Shown: piece after piece, positions 1-7,396 of the stretch
How the letters are laid out: every line of letters starts with the position of its first letter
Numbering within the stretch: the stretch's first letter is position 1
Source: Candidatus Hydrogenedentota bacterium
Lineage (GTDB): Bacteria; Hydrogenedentota; Hydrogenedentia; Hydrogenedentales; SLHB01
Assembly (NCBI GenBank): GCA_013349485.1
Contig: DUZM01000111.1
Location: 1 to 10,946 of the forward strand
Length of the DNA: 10,946 bases
Direction of reading: 5' to 3'
Program-made: the position numbers and the translations under genes
The notes under the pieces: model-generated
Databases searched by the model: none
What the model saw: the letters and a program-made list of their open reading frames with translations, nothing else
What the model was told of the DNA's origin: nothing

Positions 1-539
1 CCCGACGGCTGGCCGAGTTTTCCCGTCAGCGCGGCATCTTGCTTGTGCCCGGCGTCGAGTTGCTCGTGGAAGGCAAACACGTCGTCGTCTTGAACCCTGA
101 CAAAGACCAATGCGCCGCGCGAACCTATTCGGAACTGCGCGCGCTCGGACGACGCAACGCCGTCATCTTGGCCCCCCATCCCTACTATCCACTCGACCAT
201 TGCCTCCGCAACGCGTTAGTCAAGAACATCGACGTGTTCGACGCCATCGAATACAGCAGCGTGTACCTCCGAGGCATCGGGTTCAATGGCCGGGCCCGGC
301 GCGTCGCCCAACGGTTCGGCTTGCCGTTGGTGGGCACCTCCGACATGCATTTCGAACCGTTCACAGATACCACGTTCACTTGGATTCAGGCGGAGCCCTG
401 CGTAAACTCCGTTGTCGAAGCCGTTCGCGAGGGTCGGGTGCGCCTCGACACGCGTTCGTGCACCTGCACGCGCGCGGCACAGATGTTTTGGCGGACTGTC
501 CGCGACATGACCCAAGGTCTCTGGACAAGGCAGAATTGA
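1..539 (+). CDS. PHP-domain metal-dependent phosphoesterase/hydrolase, 3' part
   Basis: The frame is open to the left edge (first full codon at base 3), so the N-terminus lies outside the window. The TTG at 39 falls inside the domain and is not a likely start. The visible part matches the later motifs of the PHP (polymerase and histidinol phosphatase) fold: PGVE followed by GKHVVVLN (Glu and His ligands), then APHPYYP (His), then GTSDMHF (Asp and His). These are the usual ligands of a multi-metal centre. The early HxH motif expected in this family would be upstream of base 1. Family members hydrolyse phosphoesters or related bonds in the cytoplasm; the substrate cannot be read here. The stop lies only 15 bases before the GH4-like gene on the same strand, so the two are probably co-transcribed. 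The C-terminal end is Arg-rich and unremarkable. The PHP assignment is fairly sure; the exact enzyme is unknown. Confidence 0.8.
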   Translation, partial: RRLAEFSRQRGILLVPGVELLVEGKHVVVLNPDKDQCAARTYSELRALGRRNAVILAPHPYYPLDHCLRNALVKNIDVFDAIEYSSVYLRGIGFNGRARRVAQRFGLPLVGTSDMHFEPFTDTTFTWIQAEPCVNSVVEAVREGRVRLDTRSCTCTRAAQMFWRTVRDMTQGLWTRQN

Positions 540-554
540 GGAGATCGGAGTAAG

Positions 555-1802
555 ATGATCAACCGTCTAGCAGTTCTTGGCGGCAGCAGTGTATATATCC
601 CCGAATTCATTCTGTCGATTATCTCGCGGAATCTGAACGTCAAGGAGATCGTGCTGGTAGGCCGGCCCGGCCACAAACTCCCCCTCGTCACCAACTTCTG
701 CCAACGCCTGATCGATAAGAGCGGCTTTCCCGCAAAGGTCCGCGCAAGCGTCGAACTCGAAGAAGCCGTCGCGGGCGCAAAATACGTCGTCAACCATATC
801 CGCGTTGGCGGGATGAAGGCGCGTCTTCGCGATGAGAAACTCCCGCCAAAGCACGGCATGATCGGCGATGAATGCCTCGGCGCAGGCGGCGTTGCGAACG
901 CCTTGCGCACATTGCCCGTTATATTCGATTATGTTCAACGAATAGAACAGGTTGCGCCTAACGCCACCTTTATCAACATGACCCACCCAATGGGCATTGT
1001 CGTCGAGGCGCTCATCAACTATTCCACAATGAACGTCGTGGGCGCGGGCGACCAGCCAATGGCCTATATCAAAAAGCTCGCCTCCCTCCTCCACCGCGAC
1101 CCGGCCGATATTTGGGTGGACTACATCGGCCTCAGCCGCATGGGATGGATTCAAGACGTCAAAGTCGAAGGACGGAGCTACATGGCCCAAGTGCTCGAGC
1201 GCCTGGAACACCGCAGAGACGACGGATTTGACGACGAGCTCATCGAGCTTTTCCGGATGATTCCTACGCGGACCACCAGTCTGTACTTTCACCAGGACGA
1301 AGTCCTGAAACGGCAGAAAACGTGCGCCCGCTTCCGCGCCGAAGTGCTTTGCGAGGCCGAAAAACAGATCCTCAAACTATACGAAAATGAACACCTTACG
1401 GAGGTCCCCGAACTCACCCGCGAGCGGAACGCCGTCTGGTACGAAGACACCATCGTGCCCCTCATACAAGGCCTCGAGCGTAAGAAGGCGTGTGACGCAA
1501 TCTTGTGCGTTCGTAACGCAGGAGCAATTAGAGATCTCCCCGACAATTGCAGCGTGGAAATCCCCGTGTCCGTCAGCGATAGAGGCCTGAAACCGCGGCA
1601 CGTCGGAAGCTGCCCTCGGTTCCTGAAAGGCCTTTTCGTCTCTGTCAAAGAAAGCGACCGCCTCACCGTCGAGGCCGCGCGCCACAAATCCTACGAATAC
1701 GCGCTTCAGGCGCTCACAATTAACCCCCTGGTGCCCTCCCTAAAGGCCGCGAAGAAATTCCTCGATCGGATTGTCAAAGAAGAAGGCATTGAATTACACT
1801 AG
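555..1802 (+). CDS. Glycoside hydrolase family 4-like NAD-binding protein with altered metal site
   Basis: The protein has 415 residues, close to the usual GH4 length (about 430-480). It starts at ATG with GGAG four bases upstream. An N-terminal Rossmann motif (LGGSSVYIPE, residues 8-17) is followed by the typical GH4 stretch VGGMKARLRDE (84-94), GMIGDE, GAGGVANALRT and INMTHPMGI. Near the C-terminus come WY, a VRNAGAIRDLP segment and a VEIP segment, as in the family. GH4 enzymes cleave 6-phospho-glycosides or glycosides by NAD-dependent redox-elimination with Mn2+ held by a Cys (motif GLCN) and a His (motif GLNHLGW). Here these positions read GAGD (163-166) and GLSRMGW (192-198), and the TNP motif reads THP (143-145). 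A Tyr (Y244) sits where the family has its Tyr-rich segment. The fold assignment is strong, but canonical catalysis looks unlikely. It may have a different chemistry (for example an oxidoreductase or lyase) or be a pseudoenzyme. It is probably in an operon with the PHP gene. Confidence 0.85.
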   Translation: MINRLAVLGGSSVYIPEFILSIISRNLNVKEIVLVGRPGHKLPLVTNFCQRLIDKSGFPAKVRASVELEEAVAGAKYVVNHIRVGGMKARLRDEKLPPKHGMIGDECLGAGGVANALRTLPVIFDYVQRIEQVAPNATFINMTHPMGIVVEALINYSTMNVVGAGDQPMAYIKKLASLLHRDPADIWVDYIGLSRMGWIQDVKVEGRSYMAQVLERLEHRRDDGFDDELIELFRMIPTRTTSLYFHQDEVLKRQKTCARFRAEVLCEAEKQILKLYENEHLTEVPELTRERNAVWYEDTIVPLIQGLERKKACDAILCVRNAGAIRDLPDNCSVEIPVSVSDRGLKPRHVGSCPRFLKGLFVSVKESDRLTVEAARHKSYEYALQALTINPLVPSLKAAKKFLDRIVKEEGIELH

Positions 1803-1920
1803 GAGGGCGCAACGACCCTTATCATCGAGGAAGGGCCCCGTTGACGCCGATAGACGCAAGGCGCCTATAGACATCGGCAGCCTGGGCCGCCGAGGCGGGA
1901 TCAATAGCGAGGGTGAGAAC

Positions 1921-3306
1921 ATGCGAACGATTGGGATGGCAATCACTGCAATTTGGCTTGCAGCGGCAGCGTTTGGGCAAGTTCCCGTGGTCGGCGAAGA
2001 CGGGCTCTCACTAAAAGACTTGGTGAAAAGCCAGAAACTCGTAACGGCCGTCCTGAGCAAATCCGACGCCGAAGACCCAAACCTCCGGGTCGTCGAAGTC
2101 ACCGACGATTGGGTAATTCTCGAATCGCCATTGGCCGAAACGCGCGTATACCTCTTCGATGCACTCAAAGAGATCCGCGTGCAAGACGGCAAAGTGGCCG
2201 TCACGAAAACGGACCATGAGGCGCAACGTCGCCTCAGGGCCCGCGAAGAACCCATCGTGACCCGAGCTTTCGATCGCGCCGCCGAGGTCTTCAAATACGC
2301 CGGCGGCAATCAACCCCTCAGAATGCGTGGCGCCGTCTTGCTCGCATTGAAGGACGACGAAGAGGCCCTCGGGTACCTTCGCCAACTCGCCGACGGCAAT
2401 GACCCGGGCACCCAACTGGCCGGCGTCGCGTGTCTTTACCTTGCCGGGGATGCCGAGAACCGCGAATCCGTGATCATGAAAGGCATCGAAAGTGGCAATC
2501 ACAAAGTTAAAGCCTTGGCGGCACAACTAGCCGGCCTGCTGGGCGTCCACGAAGCCGAGCCCATTTTGCTGCAGATGCTGCAACGCCGAACGGCCGACTT
2601 ATCCGTACCCGCCGCCCGCGCCCTGGCCCGATTAGGCAACCGAGAGTCCATCCCGACACTCCTCGAGATGATCAATACCGAGGACAGAGGTGAAGCCGCA
2701 GTGTTTGCGCTGTCCCGCCTGGGAGGACAGGACATCGTCGAGCAGATGAAGATCCTACTCGAACGTACGACTATGATGCCGCGGTATCGTGTTATCCGCG
2801 TGCTCCATGCGCTGAAATCGCCGCTCGGATCGCAACTACTGCGCGACGAATCTATGAAGATGCCCACGCTCGAGCTCGAAAGCGCCCTGATACTTGCACG
2901 CGAAGGCGATTGGGAGGCCATGGACATACTCCGCGCACGCCTCAGGAGTCGATACAACCCGGAAGAGGAAACGCTGAAAAACCGCGCCCGGGCCGCCGCG
3001 GCCATGCTTGAGGGCGGGCACTCCCCCTCCATCGCCGACTTGCAGCGTCTGCTCCAATTGACGGAAGTGGACGTGCTTGGACTCACGAAAGCCAAACCCG
3101 TCGACAGAAAACTCGTCATCAACAACGTGGCCATCAAAGTGTGCGAGTTGATTGCGGCGCTTGGCCGGCTCGATATGCTCTCACTCTTACAGCCCGTGAT
3201 CGAGAGCGGCGACCCGCGCGTCGCACTGGCCGCATGTGAAGCCGCCGTCGCGCTCACTGACGTCGAGTTCCGCCAACGCCTCGTCCAAGTGCAACAGGAC
3301 CAATGA
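1921..3306 (+). CDS. Exported HEAT-repeat protein
   Basis: I chose the ATG at 1921 (461 residues). It is preceded by a GA-rich ribosome-binding stretch (gagggtgag) and begins a clear signal peptide: MRTIGM, then a hydrophobic run of Ala, Ile and Leu ending near AFGQ at residues 17-20. The open frame runs further upstream to a TTG at 1771, but that extension overlaps the previous gene and would bury the signal peptide. Residues about 29-95 look like a small beta-rich domain (alternating hydrophobic strands, VVEVTDDWVILES). From about residue 110 to the end there are alpha-helical repeats of HEAT type, for example AARALARLGNRESIPTLLEM (231-250). Such repeats usually form a curved scaffold for protein binding. 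No catalytic motif is seen. The stop overlaps the acylphosphatase start by four bases, implying translational coupling. The protein is likely periplasmic, with unknown function. Confidence 0.8.
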   Translation: MRTIGMAITAIWLAAAAFGQVPVVGEDGLSLKDLVKSQKLVTAVLSKSDAEDPNLRVVEVTDDWVILESPLAETRVYLFDALKEIRVQDGKVAVTKTDHEAQRRLRAREEPIVTRAFDRAAEVFKYAGGNQPLRMRGAVLLALKDDEEALGYLRQLADGNDPGTQLAGVACLYLAGDAENRESVIMKGIESGNHKVKALAAQLAGLLGVHEAEPILLQMLQRRTADLSVPAARALARLGNRESIPTLLEMINTEDRGEAAVFALSRLGGQDIVEQMKILLERTTMMPRYRVIRVLHALKSPLGSQLLRDESMKMPTLELESALILAREGDWEAMDILRARLRSRYNPEEETLKNRARAAAAMLEGGHSPSIADLQRLLQLTEVDVLGLTKAKPVDRKLVINNVAIKVCELIAALGRLDMLSLLQPVIESGDPRVALAACEAAVALTDVEFRQRLVQVQQDQ

Positions 3307-3578
3307 CCGACCGCTTACACGTCTTGATCGAAGGGTTTGTGCAGGGCGTAGGATTCCGATTTTCAACCGTGCGCGAGGCCCAGAAACTCGAACTCTGCGG
3401 CTGGGTGCGCAACTGCCCCGACGGCCGCGTCGAGGCGGAATTCGAGGGACCGCGTCCCGCCCTCGACAAAATGCTCCAGTGGTGCCGCCGCGGGCCTGCC
3501 TTCTCGCGCGTCGCCAACGTGACACCCACCTGGGACTCGGGCACCCCCCGATACGCCAATTTCTCCATACGTTTTTGA
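3303..3578 (+). CDS. acyP: Acylphosphatase
   Basis: A 91-residue protein of normal acylphosphatase length. It hydrolyses the carboxyl-phosphate bond of small acyl phosphates in the cytoplasm. The two hallmark motifs are present: GFVQGVGFRF (11-20), which forms the phosphate-binding loop with the essential Arg19, and GWVRNCPDGRVE (33-44), with the catalytic Asn37. The ATG at 3303 overlaps the TGA of the HEAT-repeat gene (ATGA), so translation is probably coupled to it. No independent ribosome-binding site is obvious inside the upstream coding end. The partnership with an exported HEAT protein has no evident metabolic logic and may simply be operon packing. The last codons and the stop form one arm of the stem-loop at 3571-3605. 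Confidence 0.93.
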   Translation: MTDRLHVLIEGFVQGVGFRFSTVREAQKLELCGWVRNCPDGRVEAEFEGPRPALDKMLQWCRRGPAFSRVANVTPTWDSGTPRYANFSIRF

Positions 3579-3605
3579 CGCGCCGCGCGCGGTGCGCCCA
3601 AAAAC
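3571..3605. other. Stem-loop between convergent genes
   Basis: GTTTTTG (3571-3577) can pair with CAAAAAC (3599-3605). Inside it, CGCGCC (3579-3584) pairs with GGTGCG (3591-3596), with one G-U pair, around the loop GCGCGC. A single A and a CC are bulged. It lies exactly where transcripts of the acylphosphatase operon and the opposing methyltransferase meet. The U tract lies on the upstream side of the GC stem in both directions, the reverse of a canonical intrinsic terminator. It may protect 3' ends or serve in a non-canonical terminator; its function is not shown. Confidence 0.5.
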
Positions 3606-3645
3606 GACCCTGGTAGCGAACAACCGATAGCGAACGGCCGAACGC

Positions 3646-4440
3646 CTATCCGTGCAGGTTGCCGCCGTCCCTCAGTACCCAAAGCATCTCCGTGCTCGAC
3701 GCCCCGAACGGCCGGCAATCGAAATCCCCGAAAAGTGCTTCGACCGCGAACCCGCACAGTCTCACCAGGTTGTCCATCTCCCGCCGCGTCACCCACGTGC
3801 GCACCAGCGGCAACGTCACCGAACGCCGGACCCGGCCCGCAGCGTCCACCTCGTGAATCAGATGCTCCTCGATGAGCAACTGCTCGGCTTCATCATACGT
3901 CGAAGAACAGTAGTGGACCAGCGTATCCGCCGAACTCGGAATCGGATACCGGCCCGCTAACCGCAACCCGCCCCCCTGCGGCCCCGACTGGGCGGCAATC
4001 TGCAACGGCTTCGGCACCCACATATTCAGCATGAATACCCCGTCCCGCTGCAGGTGGCGCCGGGCCGTTTCAAGGCAACGACGTTGCGCTGCGGGCGTCA
4101 TCAGATGCATGAACGTCCGATAAGGCATCACGATCAAATCGAACTGCTCACCCAGGTCGAAATCCGTCATGTCCGCTTGCACCAACCTCAACGCGCCCGC
4201 CGTCTTCCCTACCGCCCGCAGCTTCGCCCGGCACCGCTCGAGCATCGGCCCCGAATTGTCCAACCCCGTCACGTCGCCCCCCGACATCGCAATCGGAATC
4301 GCAATCCGCCCCGTGCCGCACCCAAGCTCAAGCGTCCGCCCCCCTATGCGCACCGCCTGGCCCACATAGAACTCCGCCTCCCCCGGAAGCCCCTGATGGA
4401 CTATGTCGTAGAACTCGGCCCACCGGTCATATACAGCCAT
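3646..4440 (-). CDS. Class I SAM-dependent methyltransferase
   Basis: The protein has 264 residues from the chosen ATG at 4440, which has AAAGGGG about six bases upstream. Another in-frame ATG at 4455 would add only five residues. A longer open frame exists upstream to 4584 but has no methyltransferase-like sequence. Motif I for S-adenosylmethionine binding is LELGCGTGR (37-45), followed by the acidic residue in GLD (59-61) at the end of strand 2, then QADMTDF (88-94) and the strand-4 segment FDLIVMPYRTF (100-110). The C-terminal half carries beta-rich lid sequence ending GDFDCRPFG and LWVLRD, as in small-molecule methyltransferases of this group. The acceptor substrate cannot be inferred. 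It lies downstream of the first sigma-LRR gene on the same strand but 190 bases away, so it probably has its own promoter. Confidence 0.88.
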   Translation of the reverse strand: MAVYDRWAEFYDIVHQGLPGEAEFYVGQAVRIGGRTLELGCGTGRIAIPIAMSGGDVTGLDNSGPMLERCRAKLRAVGKTAGALRLVQADMTDFDLGEQFDLIVMPYRTFMHLMTPAAQRRCLETARRHLQRDGVFMLNMWVPKPLQIAAQSGPQGGGLRLAGRYPIPSSADTLVHYCSSTYDEAEQLLIEEHLIHEVDAAGRVRRSVTLPLVRTWVTRREMDNLVRLCGFAVEALFGDFDCRPFGASSTEMLWVLRDGGNLHG

Positions 4441-4630
4441 CGCAGCCCCTTTCATCCCCCCCAAACACACGATTCCGCGAGTACTATAACATGTTTGTTG
4501 CCTCGCTTCGCCTGCTCGTGCCGGGGCGCATAGTCGCAACCGAAGAACTGAGTAACGCGGCGGGCCAACGTCTGCACGCACCACCGACCTGGAACCCTCG
4601 ACGATGCCTGCGACGCGCGAACGAGATAGC
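4441..4630. promoter_or_regulatory. Upstream region of the methyltransferase, with weak -10-like box
   Basis: This 190-base gap lies between the end of the first sigma-LRR gene and the methyltransferase start. On the minus strand a TATAGT at 4488-4483 sits about 45 bases before the ATG and could be a -10 box. No TTGACA-like -35 is found at the right distance. A run of seven G residues on the minus strand lies near the start. No clear intrinsic terminator for the upstream gene is visible. Confidence 0.3.
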
Positions 4631-7396
4631 CTACTCGTCGTCAGTGGGCGGCAGTGGGCCGCTGCCGTAGCCGATGGATTCTCCGTTAAACGTATTCAGG
4701 CAGGGCAATTCTCGGAACAGCCGCTCGATGGTCGCCCGGCTGAAGGGATAAGGGCTGTCGATTTTCAGGTTTCGGAGCGCGTCCAGATTTTCAAGATGGC
4801 GGAGGCCGCGATCCGTGATGTTTCCTTGCACGGACAAGTGATTCATCGCGCGCATGTTCGCCAGGTATGAAAGCCCCTTGTCGGTAATCAGGTCGCCGCG
4901 GATGTTGAGCCGCTCGAGTGCGGTCAGTTTCTCGAGATGCGCCATGCCGCGATCGCTGAGCGCAGAGCCGCCGATGCCCTGTAACCACTTGAGCCGCGTC
5001 AGATTGGCTAGGCATGCGAGGTCTTCGTCGCGCAATCCCTCCCCGTGGCAGGAGATGCTCAGATTCTCGAGCTTGGTCAACGCCGCCAGATTCAGGCCCG
5101 AATAGTCTTGAACAACTGCTGGACCCGCCCTTAAAAACTCGAGGTCTCTCAGCGCGTTGAGGCGACTAATGCCCGATATAGTGATGGGTCCGTTGACTTG
5201 CAGACGGCGCAACGAGGTGCTTGTCGCCAATGCGGCCAGGCCATTTTCGGTTAGGCCGTTGGCCATAAGTGTCAGGCGCCTCAAATTGGGGAGTTTTGCG
5301 AGGTACTCGAGCCCCATATCCGTGATGCCAATGCCGCTGGATATTACGAGTTCCTCAAGATTCTTGAGCCGCGACAGATACACCAAGCCCCTGTCCGTAA
5401 ATGCCCCGGCTTCCGTCGGATCCGCTGGGCAGTTGCCTCGAGCGCGTAGCCGCCTGAGACCCTCGAGTTCCGCCACACAAGCCAAGCCGGCGTCCGTGAT
5501 GCCCGTGTATGGCAATGTCAAGTCTTCCAGCGACTGCATCGTTGCGATATGAGCGAGTCCCCTGTCGGTGACGGGGTTATTGTGCAGGTCAAGCAACTTG
5601 AGCGAACGCAGAGGAAGCAGGTGGACAATCCCGGCATCGGTGATAGTCCGCATATGCACCAGCCGGAGTTCCTCGAGGTTCACAAGGCTGGATAAATGAG
5701 CCAAGCCCTTGTCGCTAAGCTGAAATGTCGAGCCAAACAGTGTAAGACTCCTCAGCGAATCCATCTCTTTGAGGTACCGAAGCGCCTCGTCGCCGTACAT
5801 TGCGCCGTCGAGTTTCAGGAACTTGATGGAATCAAGTTCGGTGAGTCCGGGGCCGGCGATATTGTCCGCTGTAATCTGGAGTTCCCGTAGCAACTGCAAT
5901 TTACCCAGTCCGGCTAGTGCGGCGTCGGTCACGAAGCCGCCCGTAAGCAATAGGGCTTGCAGTGATTCGAGTCGCTCAATATAACGTAGGCTTGAATTAT
6001 CGAAGTATCCGGCGACAATCTGCAGTTCCTCGAGCTCCCTGAAGTTCTCTAGAAATCCAAGGCTATGACCGGCGGCATCCACGTTGCAGAGATACAGAAT
6101 CCTGAGTCCTGTCAATCCGCGGAGATGGCGCAAGATTGCCTCACCAGAGCCCTGCCCGCTTGACCTGGGATACGAAATGTATACGCCCGACAGGTCATAA
6201 GGGCCGAGCTCCGACAGGGGGGACAAGTCGCGCAGCGCAGTCCTGGCTACGCTGAGCCGCACAGGCATATCCGCAGGCACCGTCACGTCCCCCTGAGCCG
6301 GACCCAGGTACTCCCATTCGTCAAACCAGTCATAGTTGGGCCCCAGACGGTACCGTCGGGACATCGGGCGGGTCTGGACGGACAGCGTTCCCAGAAAACG
6401 ATCCTCCGGGAAATGAATAACCCGCGGCTTGCCTGTTGTTTGTTGCGGTTCCGTCGCGACTGTTGGCGCTTCGTCGGCCGGGAGAGGTGATAAGCTCGCC
6501 TCTTCGGACGGCGAATCGTTGAAACGGTCTTGTGCAGGCTCCATTACAGGTTCCGAGGCCAGAATCAGATGGTGCGAAGAAGCTGACGCGAGCTTAGACA
6601 TGTCCGGCCTTGATGCATATAGGTAAAAGGCCGCGGCTAACACGATAACTGCAAACGCTGCCCCGCCCGCCGCAACGGCCTGTTTCACGCCCAGGAGCGA
6701 ACGCAGCCCTCCGCTTCTCGCGGCAGGAGCGCCCGCCTTTCCGGGCGCGGCCGCGCCGAACGAAGCAAGCTTCGGCAGGACCGCCAGAACGCCCAACGTG
6801 AAGTCTTTGCCGGGCCGGGTGCGTTCGAGCGACTGCTCAACGAACCCCGCCACTTCACGCTTCAGCATGCGGCGGCCCCGCGATAGGCGTTGCCTGACCG
6901 CGTCGGCGGAAAGGCCGAGGGCATGTCCGACGCGTTCCACGGATTGGCCTTCGCGGTAGTACAGGATTAGCGGCACACGATAGGCCTCGGGGACCTGCTC
7001 GAGCGCGCGCCACAAAACGGTCTCTTCTTCCTTGTTCATGGCGGCTTCGCGTGGGGTGAGGCCGGCCTTGGGCGGAGCTTGCGAGTCCTCGAACGGCGCG
7101 GCATCCGCTAGCACGTCCCGCTGCATTCTCCTCAAGGACCGCGCGGCAAGGCGCCGGACAATCGTACAAAGCCACGGCCGGAGTTTACTCGAGTCTTTAA
7201 GGTCTCCGAGATGCCGCCAAGCTGCGACAAACGCGTCCTGGGCCAGTTCCTCACTGAGTCCGATGTTGCCGGTGCTGCTGTACGCGACGGCGCATACCAA
7301 CGACTTGTAACGTTCGACGATTCCCGCGAACGCCTGGCGATTGCCCGCCCGCGACGCCTCGAGCAGCGCCGTGTCGGTGATTGCCGTTCCAGCCAT
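4631..7396 (-). CDS. Transmembrane ECF sigma factor fused to leucine-rich repeats (copy A)
   Basis: The protein has 921 residues. I chose the ATG at 7396, with GGAGGG eight bases upstream; 15 more in-frame codons precede it without homology. Residues about 8-95 are sigma region 2 (ALLEASRAGN, EELAQDAFVAAW, RPWLCTIVRR). Residues about 122-180 are sigma region 4 with its helix-turn-helix (VPEAYRVPLILYYREGQS, ADAVRQRLSRGRRMLK). A segment at 189-208 (ERTRPGKDF, LGVLAVLP) is shared with copy B. One transmembrane helix spans about 240-261; the basic residues before it (R229, R232, K238) place the sigma part in the cytoplasm. A variable linker (262-323) leads to a conserved module at 324-425 (VIHFPEDRFLGTLS, EWEYLGPAQGD, DLSPLS), then about 20 leucine-rich repeats of 23-26 residues with a TDxGLxxL core to about 905. 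This suggests a sigma factor governed by its own extracytoplasmic domain. The sigma identity is firm; the ligand and target promoters are unknown. Confidence 0.88.
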   Translation of the reverse strand: MAGTAITDTALLEASRAGNRQAFAGIVERYKSLVCAVAYSSTGNIGLSEELAQDAFVAAWRHLGDLKDSSKLRPWLCTIVRRLAARSLRRMQRDVLADAAPFEDSQAPPKAGLTPREAAMNKEEETVLWRALEQVPEAYRVPLILYYREGQSVERVGHALGLSADAVRQRLSRGRRMLKREVAGFVEQSLERTRPGKDFTLGVLAVLPKLASFGAAAPGKAGAPAARSGGLRSLLGVKQAVAAGGAAFAVIVLAAAFYLYASRPDMSKLASASSHHLILASEPVMEPAQDRFNDSPSEEASLSPLPADEAPTVATEPQQTTGKPRVIHFPEDRFLGTLSVQTRPMSRRYRLGPNYDWFDEWEYLGPAQGDVTVPADMPVRLSVARTALRDLSPLSELGPYDLSGVYISYPRSSGQGSGEAILRHLRGLTGLRILYLCNVDAAGHSLGFLENFRELEELQIVAGYFDNSSLRYIERLESLQALLLTGGFVTDAALAGLGKLQLLRELQITADNIAGPGLTELDSIKFLKLDGAMYGDEALRYLKEMDSLRSLTLFGSTFQLSDKGLAHLSSLVNLEELRLVHMRTITDAGIVHLLPLRSLKLLDLHNNPVTDRGLAHIATMQSLEDLTLPYTGITDAGLACVAELEGLRRLRARGNCPADPTEAGAFTDRGLVYLSRLKNLEELVISSGIGITDMGLEYLAKLPNLRRLTLMANGLTENGLAALATSTSLRRLQVNGPITISGISRLNALRDLEFLRAGPAVVQDYSGLNLAALTKLENLSISCHGEGLRDEDLACLANLTRLKWLQGIGGSALSDRGMAHLEKLTALERLNIRGDLITDKGLSYLANMRAMNHLSVQGNITDRGLRHLENLDALRNLKIDSPYPFSRATIERLFRELPCLNTFNGESIGYGSGPLPPTDDE

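Noticed and set aside
567..1292. 241-codon open frame antisense to the GH4-like gene
   Set aside because: The sense strand encodes clear GH4 motifs, and the antisense translation shows no family.
1771..1920. Upstream TTG start for the HEAT-repeat protein
   Set aside because: It would overlap the GH4-like gene and place 50 charged residues before an evident signal peptide.
2499..3257. 252-codon open frame antisense to the HEAT-repeat gene
   Set aside because: Its Ser/Arg-rich low-complexity translation fits a frame shadow; the plus strand has a signal peptide and HEAT repeats.
3614..3635. Direct repeat TAGCGAAC (3614-3621 and 3628-3635)
   Set aside because: Two short copies between convergent genes, with no promoter or attachment-site context; probably chance.
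4441..4584. Longer N-terminus for the methyltransferase
   Set aside because: The added residues (Arg/Ala/Cys-rich) do not resemble the fold, and a ribosome-binding site precedes the ATG at 4440.
4682..6124. Periodic DNA similarity resembling a repeat array or CRISPR
   Set aside because: The roughly 72-78 base periodicity is explained by coding for degenerate leucine-rich repeats, with no exact repeat units or spacers.
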